DNA of 64,000 nt, from contig NZ_NMQW01000037.1 in NCBI RefSeq assembly GCF_002234615.1, positions 62,001-126,000 on the forward strand, written 5' to 3'. A model generated the notes under the pieces. That model worked only from the letters and a program-made list of their open reading frames with translations, was not told the DNA's origin and ran no database searches. Numbering within the stretch: position 1 is the stretch's first letter; each line of letters starts with the position of its first letter. The DNA comes from Paenibacillus rigui. Its GTDB lineage: Bacteria > Bacillota > Bacilli > Paenibacillales > NBRC-103111. A program made the translations under genes and the position numbers. This document shows positions 25,382 through 33,332 of this stretch, piece after piece.

Positions 25382-26278
25382 TTGAAACAGCAATGGGTGG
25401 ATTGCTACATTGATAAGCTATTGGCTATTTATCCGCAGATTCAGTCTTATACCGCTATGATTGACAGGTGGGCTTTTATCCCTGAATGGACTGCAACAGA
25501 AGTGGATTTTAACTTGAAGCGGGTGCTGGAGACGGAACAGAGACTGTTCGAGCTGTATGGGATCCGGCGCCAGTTCAACAGCGGCTGGATCGATGAGGCC
25601 CTGCAAAGCGGCCTGCGGGTGCTGCTGCCTTGTGATTTGTATTATATGCCGCATGCGAAGGTGTTCTACGGTGTTGAGCACGCAGGGCATTATATTTGGG
25701 TGCAGAAGCTCATGCCGGACGGCAGCTACCAGATTTTCGATGATCATCCTGCTTTCAATGGGGTAATGGCTGGGGACGCTTTGCGTCAGGCGCATGAGGC
25801 CATGAAGCTGCCCTATCAAGCCTTGGAGCCGGAGTGTGAACGAATATCCGATGAGCAGGCAGTCCAATACATAGCTCGGATGCTGCAGTCTGATTCATTT
25901 CACCTCGGCCGCTTCGCAAATCAGTTGTTAAACACGGATTTATCTCCCAACCGTAAGTGTGAAATTCTGAAGGGAACCCGACATATGCAGCATCGGCTGA
26001 ATGGACTCCTTCGGATAATGGATCATGCTCCACTTCCGGTAAGCGGTATGGAAGACATGACCATGACACGCCAGTCGGTGACGAATTATATAGACGGCTG
26101 GCGAGCTACCGTAAATTTAGCATTAAAGGGGATGCTGGTTCCAGTGGAAACGGTATGGGATCGTCTTGAGCAGCGGCTTCATAAGCATGCTGAAGGAGAT
26201 CGTGTCTTAACAGAGGCGGCAGCTCAAATTGTGGGGAACCTTGAATTAGCTTCCGATGGAGGGAGAACGCGGTCATGA
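25382..26278 (+). CDS. BtrH_N-like protein 3
   Basis: A protein of about 298 residues (310 if the ATG at 25346 is used). It contains LLPCDLYYMPH, HAGHYIWVQKL and SYQIFDDHPAF, the same D.YY.P...H..H...V order as BtrH-like proteins 1 and 2, so it is probably another member of that fold. The Cys in LPCDLYY is next to the motif but not where the catalytic Cys of protein 1 lies. I prefer the TTG at 25382 because AAGGAGG (25363-25369) lies 12 bases upstream, while the ATG at 25346 has no proper site and its first residues are Trp-rich. Its stop overlaps the adenylation gene start (ATGA). Confidence 0.55.
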   Translation: MKQQWVDCYIDKLLAIYPQIQSYTAMIDRWAFIPEWTATEVDFNLKRVLETEQRLFELYGIRRQFNSGWIDEALQSGLRVLLPCDLYYMPHAKVFYGVEHAGHYIWVQKLMPDGSYQIFDDHPAFNGVMAGDALRQAHEAMKLPYQALEPECERISDEQAVQYIARMLQSDSFHLGRFANQLLNTDLSPNRKCEILKGTRHMQHRLNGLLRIMDHAPLPVSGMEDMTMTRQSVTNYIDGWRATVNLALKGMLVPVETVWDRLEQRLHKHAEGDRVLTEAAAQIVGNLELASDGGRTRS

Positions 26279-28242
26279 TCCTAAGCGGCATCCAATTGGC
26301 ATGGGCCATTGTGCTAATGAAATATCATGAACCGGATCAGCTTCAGCTGTCCTTTCAGTCTAGGTATCCGCTGCCTGTCTGGACCTGCAATCATGCTGCT
26401 CTTCATGCGGATGCAGATATGGTTCTGGAAATAAAGGTGTCCATAGAAGATACAATCAAGGATCTGAAGGCAAAGCTTTACAGATTGCTTGCAGAATATA
26501 CCGACGTTAGCGGAAGAGTATCCGCCTCCTTAACTTTACCTGTATCGGTTACATCCCATGACTCGGTGTGGGCAAAAGAGCTTGAAGCGATCGTATTTGC
26601 CGATAGGCAGCTGAATTCGCATTTACATGGCGAAATTTCACTGGGTCGTTTGAAAGGTCATTTATTAAAAGCTTATGAAGCTATGCTTCGCGATGAACGC
26701 GTGCGGATTAAAGATGTGGATATTTTATCGCCCGAAGAACGGTCGCAGCTGCTTATTGAATTCAATCAAACTCAAGCGGACTACCCAAAGGGACTGACAA
26801 TCCATGGTCTCTTTATGCGGCAAGCAGCTGCAAACCCAAATTCATTGGCGGTTGTCTGCAATAAAGAGAGCATCAGCTATGCAGAGCTGGATCGGAGATC
26901 ATCACGATTGGCCGTCAAGCTGAGAAGTCGGGGGGTTCGACCGGGCTGCATCGTTGCGATAACAGCCGACCGGACGATCGAGATGATTATCGGCTTATTG
27001 GCGATTTTGAAATCGGGCGGGGCTTACTTGCCTATCGACCTTCGTGCTCCACAGGCACATAATCAGCTGATTCTGGAGGATAGTGGAGCGCAGATTGCCA
27101 TTTCCAAAAGCTTGTCCAGATCTGCAGGCGTTGAACTCATAGACCCCTACGATCCGATGTCCTATGATCAACCGGACTTACATACGGAATGGGAAGGCCA
27201 TTCCACCGATCTTGCGTACGTCATCTATACCTCTGGGTCGACAGGAACACCCAAAGGAGTAATGGTGCGTCATCAGGAGGTCATTAACTTCTGCTGCTGG
27301 CTGGATGCGAAATACCAGATTGCTGATCATCCGCGTATCCTTCAATCCGCTAATCTGACCTTTGACGCTTCGGTGGAATCTATTTTTGGAGCGTTATTGA
27401 ATGGCGGTACTTCAATCCTTATTAGAAGCGAGCTGCTGCTCCATAAGCGGGCTTTTCACGATTTTATTCGTAAACATCAGGTGCATATCGTGCCGCTGGT
27501 TCCTACCTTGCTTTCGCTGCTGACCGATGAGGATAAGCTTGAGAGTGTTCGGGTCGTTATTACTGGCGGGGATGTTTTGGAAAGGGAGCTCAAGGATCGG
27601 GTTATTGCCAAGGGCTACAAATTGTATAATCACTATGGACCTACCGAGACGACTGTCGTGGTAATGGCCACGGATGTGGAGCAGGACCAGGTTACCTTGG
27701 GGAAGCCGATAGCCAATACGAGGATTTATGTGCTAAATCGTCGGTTGGAGCTATGTCCTATAGGCGTATGGGGAGAAATCTGCATTGCAGGCGATGGAGT
27801 ATCAAGGGGATACTTGAACCGTGATGACTTGACCCAAGAGAAGTTCGTGGCACATCCGTACGAGCCCGGTCAGCTCTTGTATCGTACGGGAGATATCGGC
27901 AGATGGCTTCAGGACGGGCGAGTCGAGTATGCGGGAAGAACCGATAGCCAGCTCAAAATCAACAGTATTTTAGTACATCCGGAGACCATTCGCAAGCACT
28001 TAAAGACCCATAGCTCGATTAAAGAGGCGCAGGTTCTCGAAATAAAGGTTAATGGCATTAATAAATTAGTTGCTTACTATACTGTTAATGAGCCTGTCTC
28101 AGCCGTCTTGCTTAGAGAACATTTATTGCTTTACATCCTCCCGGCTATTATGCCAAGCCAATTTATTGAGATCACTGATTTTCCACTGAATTTGAACGGT
28201 AAGCTGAACAAACAGGCTTTGATTGAATGGGTTCTAACGTAA
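26275..28242 (+). CDS. Stand-alone NRPS adenylation protein with condensation-domain remnant
   Basis: A 655-residue protein. Residues about 1-155 look like the C-terminal part of a condensation domain ending in the typical linker LSPEERSQLLIEFNQTQ, but no HHxxxDG motif is present. The adenylation domain (about 165-650) is complete: LKSGGAYLPID, YVIYTSGSTGTPKGVMV, FDASVESIF, YNHYGPTETT, YRTGDIGRW and NLNGKLNK with the A10 lysine. No carrier or thioesterase domain follows, so it should load one of the free carriers, most likely ACP3. By hand alignment to GrsA the pocket reads D235, A236, E239, P278, I299, G301, H322, V330, V331; D235 indicates an alpha-amino acid, and Glu at 239 suits a basic side chain such as lysine. 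It is the last gene of the cluster. Confidence 0.88.
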   Translation: MILSGIQLAWAIVLMKYHEPDQLQLSFQSRYPLPVWTCNHAALHADADMVLEIKVSIEDTIKDLKAKLYRLLAEYTDVSGRVSASLTLPVSVTSHDSVWAKELEAIVFADRQLNSHLHGEISLGRLKGHLLKAYEAMLRDERVRIKDVDILSPEERSQLLIEFNQTQADYPKGLTIHGLFMRQAAANPNSLAVVCNKESISYAELDRRSSRLAVKLRSRGVRPGCIVAITADRTIEMIIGLLAILKSGGAYLPIDLRAPQAHNQLILEDSGAQIAISKSLSRSAGVELIDPYDPMSYDQPDLHTEWEGHSTDLAYVIYTSGSTGTPKGVMVRHQEVINFCCWLDAKYQIADHPRILQSANLTFDASVESIFGALLNGGTSILIRSELLLHKRAFHDFIRKHQVHIVPLVPTLLSLLTDEDKLESVRVVITGGDVLERELKDRVIAKGYKLYNHYGPTETTVVVMATDVEQDQVTLGKPIANTRIYVLNRRLELCPIGVWGEICIAGDGVSRGYLNRDDLTQEKFVAHPYEPGQLLYRTGDIGRWLQDGRVEYAGRTDSQLKINSILVHPETIRKHLKTHSSIKEAQVLEIKVNGINKLVAYYTVNEPVSAVLLREHLLLYILPAIMPSQFIEITDFPLNLNGKLNKQALIEWVLT

Positions 28243-28326
28243 GCCGGTATTCGAAGTGCGGAGGGGAAGTAATCTGAGGCAGATGCTGAGAAAATTAAGT
28301 ATGGGCAGGGGCTTATGATACAAAAA

Positions 28327-28363
28327 GGGAGGGGCACCGATATTAGGTACCCTTCTTTTTCAT
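28327..28363 (+). terminator. Probable intrinsic terminator of the biosynthetic cluster
   Basis: An imperfect hairpin (GAGGGGCACC and GGTACCCTTC) followed by TTTTT, 85 bases after the last cluster stop and just before a convergent gene. Confidence 0.55.
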
Positions 28364-28393
28364 TGCGAAAATAATACTTGCTCCGCTTTCTGT

Positions 28394-28855
28394 TCAAAAA
28401 GGCTTGAAATACATAAATAAAATCAGTAAAAAGGCAAGCGCATGCGTTATTCCTTCCAGCTTCCCGGCCTGCTTTCCAATGGCTATATATGGCGCGGGAA
28501 GAAGCTCATCCCCGTTATATTTCCTCAGAATATCCGCCTGCTCTGCCATTTTTCTCGGCAATAAGCCGATCACAATGACTTGAGCCGCAAGATACAGCAC
28601 GATCGAAATCAAGTACCACCCTGTACCGAACAAGGAAGGGTTCATGATGCCCAAAACAATTCCTGTGACGAGAAGCGTAACACTCCCGATCTTGGGGAGG
28701 ATTTCCAGCTTCTTCAGCAGCTCCAGTGTATGCTTCGCTTGTGAAACGGTTTTCGCGCTTTTGGCGATGATGGGAAAACCGAAAGTAGCCCCCAGCCCCA
28801 TGATGGCTGCCACAATGTGGATGAAAACGAACAAACTGTACATTGGATGATACAC
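28394..28855 (-). CDS. DUF2269-like small integral membrane protein
   Basis: A 153-residue protein with four hydrophobic segments (near 5-27, 55-75, 80-100 and 130-150). The start MYHPMYSLFVFIHIVAAIMGLGATFG with an early His in a membrane helix is typical of DUF2269 proteins. Function unknown. GGGAGTG lies a few bases before the ATG. It is convergent with the biosynthetic cluster and outside it. Confidence 0.7.
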   Translation of the reverse strand: MYHPMYSLFVFIHIVAAIMGLGATFGFPIIAKSAKTVSQAKHTLELLKKLEILPKIGSVTLLVTGIVLGIMNPSLFGTGWYLISIVLYLAAQVIVIGLLPRKMAEQADILRKYNGDELLPAPYIAIGKQAGKLEGITHALAFLLILFMYFKPF

Positions 28856-29052
28856 ACTCCCATAAAATGATTTTTATTCTATGAAAGGAGAATATCGCAG
28901 TATGTTTAAAACTGGGTAAAAAATATAATATTTTATACAAGAATGTTATAACCGGGAGTCCCTATTCCTCAAGGGAGAAGGGAATAGTTATAAATCCATT
29001 TGCACTCACATATCTTTTCTTCAATTGACGATTTACATAAGGAGGTATTTGT

Positions 29053-29850
29053 TTGAATCAGGGCGCACAATTCGAGCACCGCTTCTGGCTGCAAATATTG
29101 GGAGATCACAGTCGGTTCATCTGGAGTACGCTTTCACCCAAGGAAGATAGAGCTATTCAGATAGCCCATCAATTTATTCAATCGTTCGATAGCTTATTAG
29201 AGCTGGCTCGTAAAAGCTTAACGGACGAAGAGCTTATGTCTCTAAATCAGCAGGCGCTGTCCCTAACGATTCAACTGCGCAGCTTCAAGTTAGATCTGCT
29301 AAAGCAAATGCTGACGAGAAATGTATCTATCGGGCTGACGCCTACCTTTATTAATCATATGGTAAATGAGCTTGAAGAATATTTACGCATAGTGAATGAA
29401 CTGGCAGCAGGGAGGCCTGTTCCTCATTTTGATGCTATTCACCATGACTTGCTATGGCTTTCCGATGCATCCGGTCACGCGGCTTCTATTGCAAGCGATT
29501 TAGATATGGTGGAGAAACGTTTGATGGAGAAAAGCCAAATGTTCGAGGTTCACTTCCAGCAGTTTTATATAAAAAGTATCGAAATGGCCGGATATATGAG
29601 AACGCAGCTGAGTGATTTTCCGGCTTTTCGAAAGTTCCATAAGGACATTGATATCGAAATGAAGCTTTTTGTAGCCTTCTTGCAAGAGATTGAGGATTTG
29701 GAATTGTCAGTCGAAGTGCTCGACCGGATCAGTCCGTTGATCCCGGACCATATGATGCGGGAGGAGTGTTACTATCTTACCAAACTGGCCGGGTTAGGTA
29801 TGGTACCCAACCCGAACTGTGATCCAACCAAGCCGAGAGTCGAAAGTTAA
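29053..29850 (+). CDS. DUF2935 family protein
   Basis: A 265-residue all-helical protein with two related halves, each starting with an FEHRFWLQILGDHSRF-like or FQ.FYIKS-like helix; the first also keeps a Glu and His pair (E8, H9, H19) that could bind metal as in ferritin-like bundles. This is the pattern of DUF2935, common in Bacillus and Clostridium. The start is TTG at 29053 with GGAGG eight bases upstream. Role unknown. Confidence 0.8.
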   Translation: MNQGAQFEHRFWLQILGDHSRFIWSTLSPKEDRAIQIAHQFIQSFDSLLELARKSLTDEELMSLNQQALSLTIQLRSFKLDLLKQMLTRNVSIGLTPTFINHMVNELEEYLRIVNELAAGRPVPHFDAIHHDLLWLSDASGHAASIASDLDMVEKRLMEKSQMFEVHFQQFYIKSIEMAGYMRTQLSDFPAFRKFHKDIDIEMKLFVAFLQEIEDLELSVEVLDRISPLIPDHMMREECYYLTKLAGLGMVPNPNCDPTKPRVES

Positions 29851-29987
29851 TACATGCTGAATCATTCGGGATTGGACATGGCGCGGACTAGCCCAGCCCA
29901 ACCACCCAACCCTTGGTTTTAATCGTCCATAGTGTAACCCAAGCTTGTAAATTCATACTTAGGCTCTTATGTTTGGAAGAGGAGGGG

Positions 29988-30038
29988 TTGACGAAAATTC
30001 AAAACTTGATTATAGTATATACATACCCATACAGGTAT
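29988..30038 (+). promoter_or_regulatory. Promoter P1 with a CstR/CsoR-type operator
   Basis: TTGACG (29988-29993), 17-base spacer, TATAGT (30011-30016), then the palindrome ATACC-CATACA-GGTAT at 30023-30038, right over the expected transcription start. The operator has the AT-flanked CC...GG form known for CsoR/CstR repressors. A CstR-type repressor gene lies at the end of the operon. Confidence 0.75.
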
Positions 30039-30130
30039 ACGTAAATGAAGGGGTTGATACATTTCGGAAAAACCAAATGGCCTGCTTTCATTTGATAAAT
30101 GAGAGATGAGAGATGAGTTTAAACAAGCAA

Positions 30131-30176
30131 TTGGCAATTTTTTTTGGCCTTTTATATACCCTGGTGGGTATATAAA
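30131..30176 (+). promoter_or_regulatory. Promoter P2 with a perfect CstR-type palindrome
   Basis: TTGGCA (30131-30136), 16-base spacer, TATATA (30153-30158). A perfect inverted repeat with 11-base arms (TTTATATACCC and GGGTATATAAA, 4-base loop) covers 30151-30176 and includes the -10 box. Repressor binding here would block polymerase directly. P1 and P2 may be alternative starts of the same operon. Confidence 0.75.
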
Positions 30177-30401
30177 CATTAGGCTTTTGAGCATCATAAC
30201 AGATAATATTTTAGAAATGCTGGAGCCTTATGGATATGGCATGGAATTAACCATATTTGCGATTGGCTTCCCCGGTTCATGCTGCGCTGATCATAGTGAT
30301 CGTCTAAAAAATCTGGATCTCAATATTATGCTAGGATCCGCTCTTTTGAGGATATCGCTTACCGCAAGTAAGCATCCTATATATAAATGGAGGCTATGTC
30401 C
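30177..30401 (+). other. Long leader between P2 and the tusA-rhodanese gene
   Basis: About 225 bases with no firmly supported gene. A 99-codon frame crosses it (30106-30405) but starts upstream of P2, has no ribosome binding site and overlaps the next start. Part of it (GMELTIFAIGFPGSCC) looks protein-like, so a decayed gene is possible. Confidence 0.35.
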
Positions 30402-30974
30402 ATGACAACACTACAAGTAAATCGTACATTGGAATGTGAAGGGCTTGCTTGTCCGCTGCCCGTAGTTCGAACAAAAAAGGCGATTGACGAGATGAACGCC
30501 GGTGAAGTACTGGAAGTCCGGGCAACGGATAAAGGTTCTGTTGCTGATCTTAAGGGCTGGTCCAGCCGAACAGGGCATCAGTATTTAGGATTAAAAGAGG
30601 AAAACGGCGTGTTCCACCACTTTATTCGTAAAGCCGAAGCAGCCGATACAAAATCGGAAAAAGTACACCCGCATACGGTTTCGAATGATGAAGTACACGC
30701 CAAAATTTCTTCTGGAGAAGCACTTCACATCATTGATGTTCGCGAACCTGCGGAATATGCTTTCGGACGAATCCCGGGATCCATCTCGATACCGCTAGGT
30801 GAGCTGGAAGAAAAATGGAGCCAACTTGATCCGAGTAAACCATATTATGTAGTTTGCCGCTCAGGCAACCGAAGTGATCTCGCTTGCCAACTCTTAACAG
30901 ACAAAGGATTTCAAAACGTTAAAAATATAATCCCTGGCATGTCGGAGTGGACACACACTCAAGAGCAAGATTAA
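30402..30974 (+). CDS. yrkF: TusA-rhodanese fusion sulfurtransferase (YrkF-like)
   Basis: A 190-residue cytosolic protein with two sulfur-carrying domains. The N-terminal TusA domain (about 8-80) has the CPLP motif in GLACPLPVVRTKKA. The C-terminal rhodanese domain (about 95-190) has IDVREPAEY and the active Cys in VVCRSGNRSD. It should pass persulfide sulfur between partners of the same operon. ATG at 30402 has GGAGG eight bases upstream. Domain order and neighbours match Bacillus subtilis YrkF in the yrkE-F-H-I operon. Confidence 0.88.
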   Translation: MTTLQVNRTLECEGLACPLPVVRTKKAIDEMNAGEVLEVRATDKGSVADLKGWSSRTGHQYLGLKEENGVFHHFIRKAEAADTKSEKVHPHTVSNDEVHAKISSGEALHIIDVREPAEYAFGRIPGSISIPLGELEEKWSQLDPSKPYYVVCRSGNRSDLACQLLTDKGFQNVKNIIPGMSEWTHTQEQD

Positions 30975-30996
30975 ACATACAAAGGAGACGAGTAAC

Positions 30997-31395
30997 ATGG
31001 CAAATAAAAAAGTAGCACTTATTGCATCAAGCGGTGGCTTGGAGACGGCGTATAAGGTTTTGAACATTGCTACAGCGGCAGCGGCATTGGATGCAGAGGT
31101 AGCCATCTTCTTTACTTTCGAAGGCTTATCCATCATTCATAAGGAATCCGAACACCTATTGAAGCTCAAGCCAGGCAATGAAGGACTGGCGGAAGGCTTT
31201 CAAAAAGCCAATGTTCCCTCGATTAAAGAACTGATTGAAATTGCCAAAGAATCGGGAGTACGTCTCATCGGTTGTCAAATGACGATTGATGTTATGGGGC
31301 TTGAAAAAGAACATTTTATCGAAGGAATCGAGCTCGGAGGCGCCGCGACATTCCTGGACTTTGCTTTTGATGCTCAAGTGAGCTTGAATTTCTAA
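30997..31395 (+). CDS. yrkE: DsrE/DsrF-like sulfur carrier protein (YrkE-like)
   Basis: A 132-residue DsrE-fold protein. It starts KKVALIASSGGLETAYKVLNIA and has the conserved Cys in RLIGCQMTIDVMG, which carries the persulfide in related proteins. It probably exchanges sulfur with the TusA domains encoded on both sides. AAAGGAGACG precedes the ATG. Confidence 0.85.
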   Translation: MANKKVALIASSGGLETAYKVLNIATAAAALDAEVAIFFTFEGLSIIHKESEHLLKLKPGNEGLAEGFQKANVPSIKELIEIAKESGVRLIGCQMTIDVMGLEKEHFIEGIELGGAATFLDFAFDAQVSLNF

Positions 31396-31418
31396 TCATA
31401 CAAAGTGGAGGACAAACC

Positions 31419-32558
31419 ATGGCTGATGTTCCCTTGATTTCTGCAGAACAATTGCACGACCATATGAATTCCGGTAATAGTGTACGAATTCTTGATGTCC
31501 GCAATCAGGAGGAATTCGACAATTGGAAGATTGAAGGTAAGAAGGTTAAATCCATGAATATTCCTTACTTCAATTTTTTGGAGGAGGACGAGACGCTATT
31601 AACAGCCTTGCCAAAGGACGAAGAGATGGTCGTGATTTGTTCCAAAGGCGGCTCCGCTCAGTTCGTTGCGGAAACGTTAGCTGACAAAGGCTACAAAACC
31701 TCTGTGCTTGAAGGCGGAATGCTCGCTTGGAGTCAATTTTATCATCCTACCGTCGTTGCATTTGATGAAAAAATGAAACTGATTCAAATCAATCGATTGT
31801 CCAAAGGGTGTCTATCCTATGCCGTTATTTCAGAAGGCAAAGGCATGATAGTAGATGCAAACCAAAACATTGAATTTTATACTGAGCTGGCTCAGCAATA
31901 CAATTTTACCATTGAACATATTGTAGATTCCCATTTGCATGCTGACCACATTTCCGGCGGACCTGCACTGGCAAAACAAACGGGGGCAACATACTATATT
32001 TCTTCCGGCGAAGTAAAGGGAACAGATCTGGCGTATGAGCCGCTTGAGGAACATAAATCGATACGGTTTGGTCAAGTTGAGGTAGAGGTGCTTGCGCTGC
32101 CGACACCAGGTCATACTCCAGGCTCCACTTCGTTCCTGTTGAATAACCAGTTCTTGATGTCCGGTGATACGATCTTCGTCGGTGGCTTGGGACGGCCTGA
32201 TCTGGGCGGTAAAGCAAAAGAATGGGCACAGGATTTGTATGATACGGTTTTTAACAAAGTAAATCAATTGTCAGATGAAGTACTGGTTCTACCGGCGCAC
32301 TATGCAGATATTAAAGAAATAAACGATAACGGGATTGTAGGGGCAACCCTCGGCGATATTCGAAATAATAATGAAATTATGCGTAATTCAAACCGGGAAG
32401 CTTTTACGGAACAAGTTGCAGGAGCGGCCTCGACAGAGAAACCGCCAAATTTCGAAGAAATTATTGCTATTAACCGCGGTGAATTGCATGTCGAACCTGA
32501 TCGGGCCATAGAACTGGAAATCGGACCGAATCGGTGTGCTGTTCATCATCACGAATAA
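31419..32558 (+). CDS. yrkH: Rhodanese/metallo-beta-lactamase fusion, probable persulfide dioxygenase (YrkH-like)
   Basis: A 379-residue two-domain enzyme. Residues about 1-105 are a rhodanese domain (LDVRNQEEFD; active Cys in VVICSKGGSAQF). Residues about 115-375 are a metallo-beta-lactamase fold with the DSHLHADHISGG metal motif, PTPGHTPGSTSF, FMSGDTIFVGG-like strand and LPAHY. MBL proteins with this pattern oxidise low-molecular-weight persulfides to sulfite with a mononuclear Fe. Domain order (rhodanese first) is like YrkH and opposite to the main part of Staphylococcus CstB. It fits detoxification of reactive sulfur under CstR control. Confidence 0.85.
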   Translation: MADVPLISAEQLHDHMNSGNSVRILDVRNQEEFDNWKIEGKKVKSMNIPYFNFLEEDETLLTALPKDEEMVVICSKGGSAQFVAETLADKGYKTSVLEGGMLAWSQFYHPTVVAFDEKMKLIQINRLSKGCLSYAVISEGKGMIVDANQNIEFYTELAQQYNFTIEHIVDSHLHADHISGGPALAKQTGATYYISSGEVKGTDLAYEPLEEHKSIRFGQVEVEVLALPTPGHTPGSTSFLLNNQFLMSGDTIFVGGLGRPDLGGKAKEWAQDLYDTVFNKVNQLSDEVLVLPAHYADIKEINDNGIVGATLGDIRNNNEIMRNSNREAFTEQVAGAASTEKPPNFEEIIAINRGELHVEPDRAIELEIGPNRCAVHHHE

Positions 32559-32577
32559 ATAAGGGAGAGATTATGAA

Positions 32578-32802
32578 ATGGCGAATTTAGTTGTGGATGC
32601 AAAAGGACTTGCTTGTCCAATGCCGATTGTTAAAGCGAAGAAAGGGATAGATTCTCTGGAACCGGGACAAATTATGGAGCTGCAAACTACAGATAAAGGC
32701 TCGATGAAAGATTTTCAGGCATGGGTTAACCAAACCAATCATGAACTTATTGAGTCGAAGGAAGACAACGGGATATTCACCTTTATTGTAAAAAAAGGAT
32801 AA
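32578..32802 (+). CDS. yrkI: TusA-like sulfur carrier (YrkI-like)
   Basis: A 74-residue single TusA domain with GLACPMPIVKAKKGID, the CPxP motif that carries the persulfide. AGGGAGAG precedes the ATG. Closely similar to the TusA half of the first gene of the operon. Confidence 0.88.
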   Translation: MANLVVDAKGLACPMPIVKAKKGIDSLEPGQIMELQTTDKGSMKDFQAWVNQTNHELIESKEDNGIFTFIVKKG

Positions 32803-32816
32803 TTACGCTTGAAAGA

Positions 32817-32846
32817 GGCTACCACGTCATTCTGTGGTAGCTTTTC
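32817..32846 (+). terminator. Intrinsic hairpin inside the sulfur operon
   Basis: GCTACCAC and GTGGTAGC (32818-32841) with an 8-base loop, then TTTTC. The T-run is short, so it may only attenuate expression of the rhodanese and CstR genes downstream. Confidence 0.6.
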
Positions 32847-32870
32847 ATTCATTACCTAGGGGGAGATGAC

Positions 32871-33332
32871 TTGTTTAAATACTCTATCATCTTGTTCATC
32901 ATCGTATATTTCATTCAATGGATCAGACCCGTCAAAGGGCTGAAGACTATAGATGTTACATCGTTGGCTAATCATTTAAAGGATAAATCAGCTGACTTTA
33001 AAATACTCGATGTCCGAGATCAGGTTGACTTTTATGCGGGACACATCGAAGGAGCCTTTCATATCTCTCTAGGAAGATTACCTTATGTGAAAAAACGCGA
33101 ATTTCATTTGGAAGATGAAATCATTATCGTAGCGGATTCGAAGCATAAGAGCAAGAAAGCGGCTAGAGTGATGAAGAAAAATGGTTTTAAACAACTATCC
33201 TATCTGGAGAATGGTATGCAAGCATATCAGAAGCTTCACGAATCAGCTAACCACAAAAAATTTCAGGGGGCGGAATCCCCGGATAATCATACAGAAAGGA
33301 AGATCCTACAATGCAGTACGATGATGATGTGA
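32871..33332 (+). CDS. Membrane-anchored rhodanese-like protein without active Cys
   Basis: A 153-residue protein with an N-terminal membrane segment (about 3-17) and a rhodanese-like domain (about 30-125; ILDVRDQVDFYAGHIEGAFHI). Where active rhodaneses have C-R-x-G-x-R, it reads VADSKHKSKKAA, so the nucleophilic Cys is absent. It may bind rather than transfer sulfur, or be a scaffold. The start is TTG at 32871 behind GGGGGAG; no in-frame ATG is better. Its 3' end overlaps the CstR gene by 22 bases. Confidence 0.75.
   Translation: MFKYSIILFIIVYFIQWIRPVKGLKTIDVTSLANHLKDKSADFKILDVRDQVDFYAGHIEGAFHISLGRLPYVKKREFHLEDEIIIVADSKHKSKKAARVMKKNGFKQLSYLENGMQAYQKLHESANHKKFQGAESPDNHTERKILQCSTMMM

Noticed and set aside
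26275-28242. A full NRPS module
   Set aside because: No HHxxxDG condensation motif, no carrier domain and no thioesterase are present; only the adenylation domain is complete.
28515-28940. 141-codon ORF on the - strand
   Set aside because: It overlaps the DUF2269-like membrane gene in another frame and has no recognisable content.
30106-30405. A 99-codon ORF before the sulfur operon
   Set aside because: It begins upstream of promoter P2, crosses the operator palindrome and lacks an RBS; kept only as a possible decayed gene.
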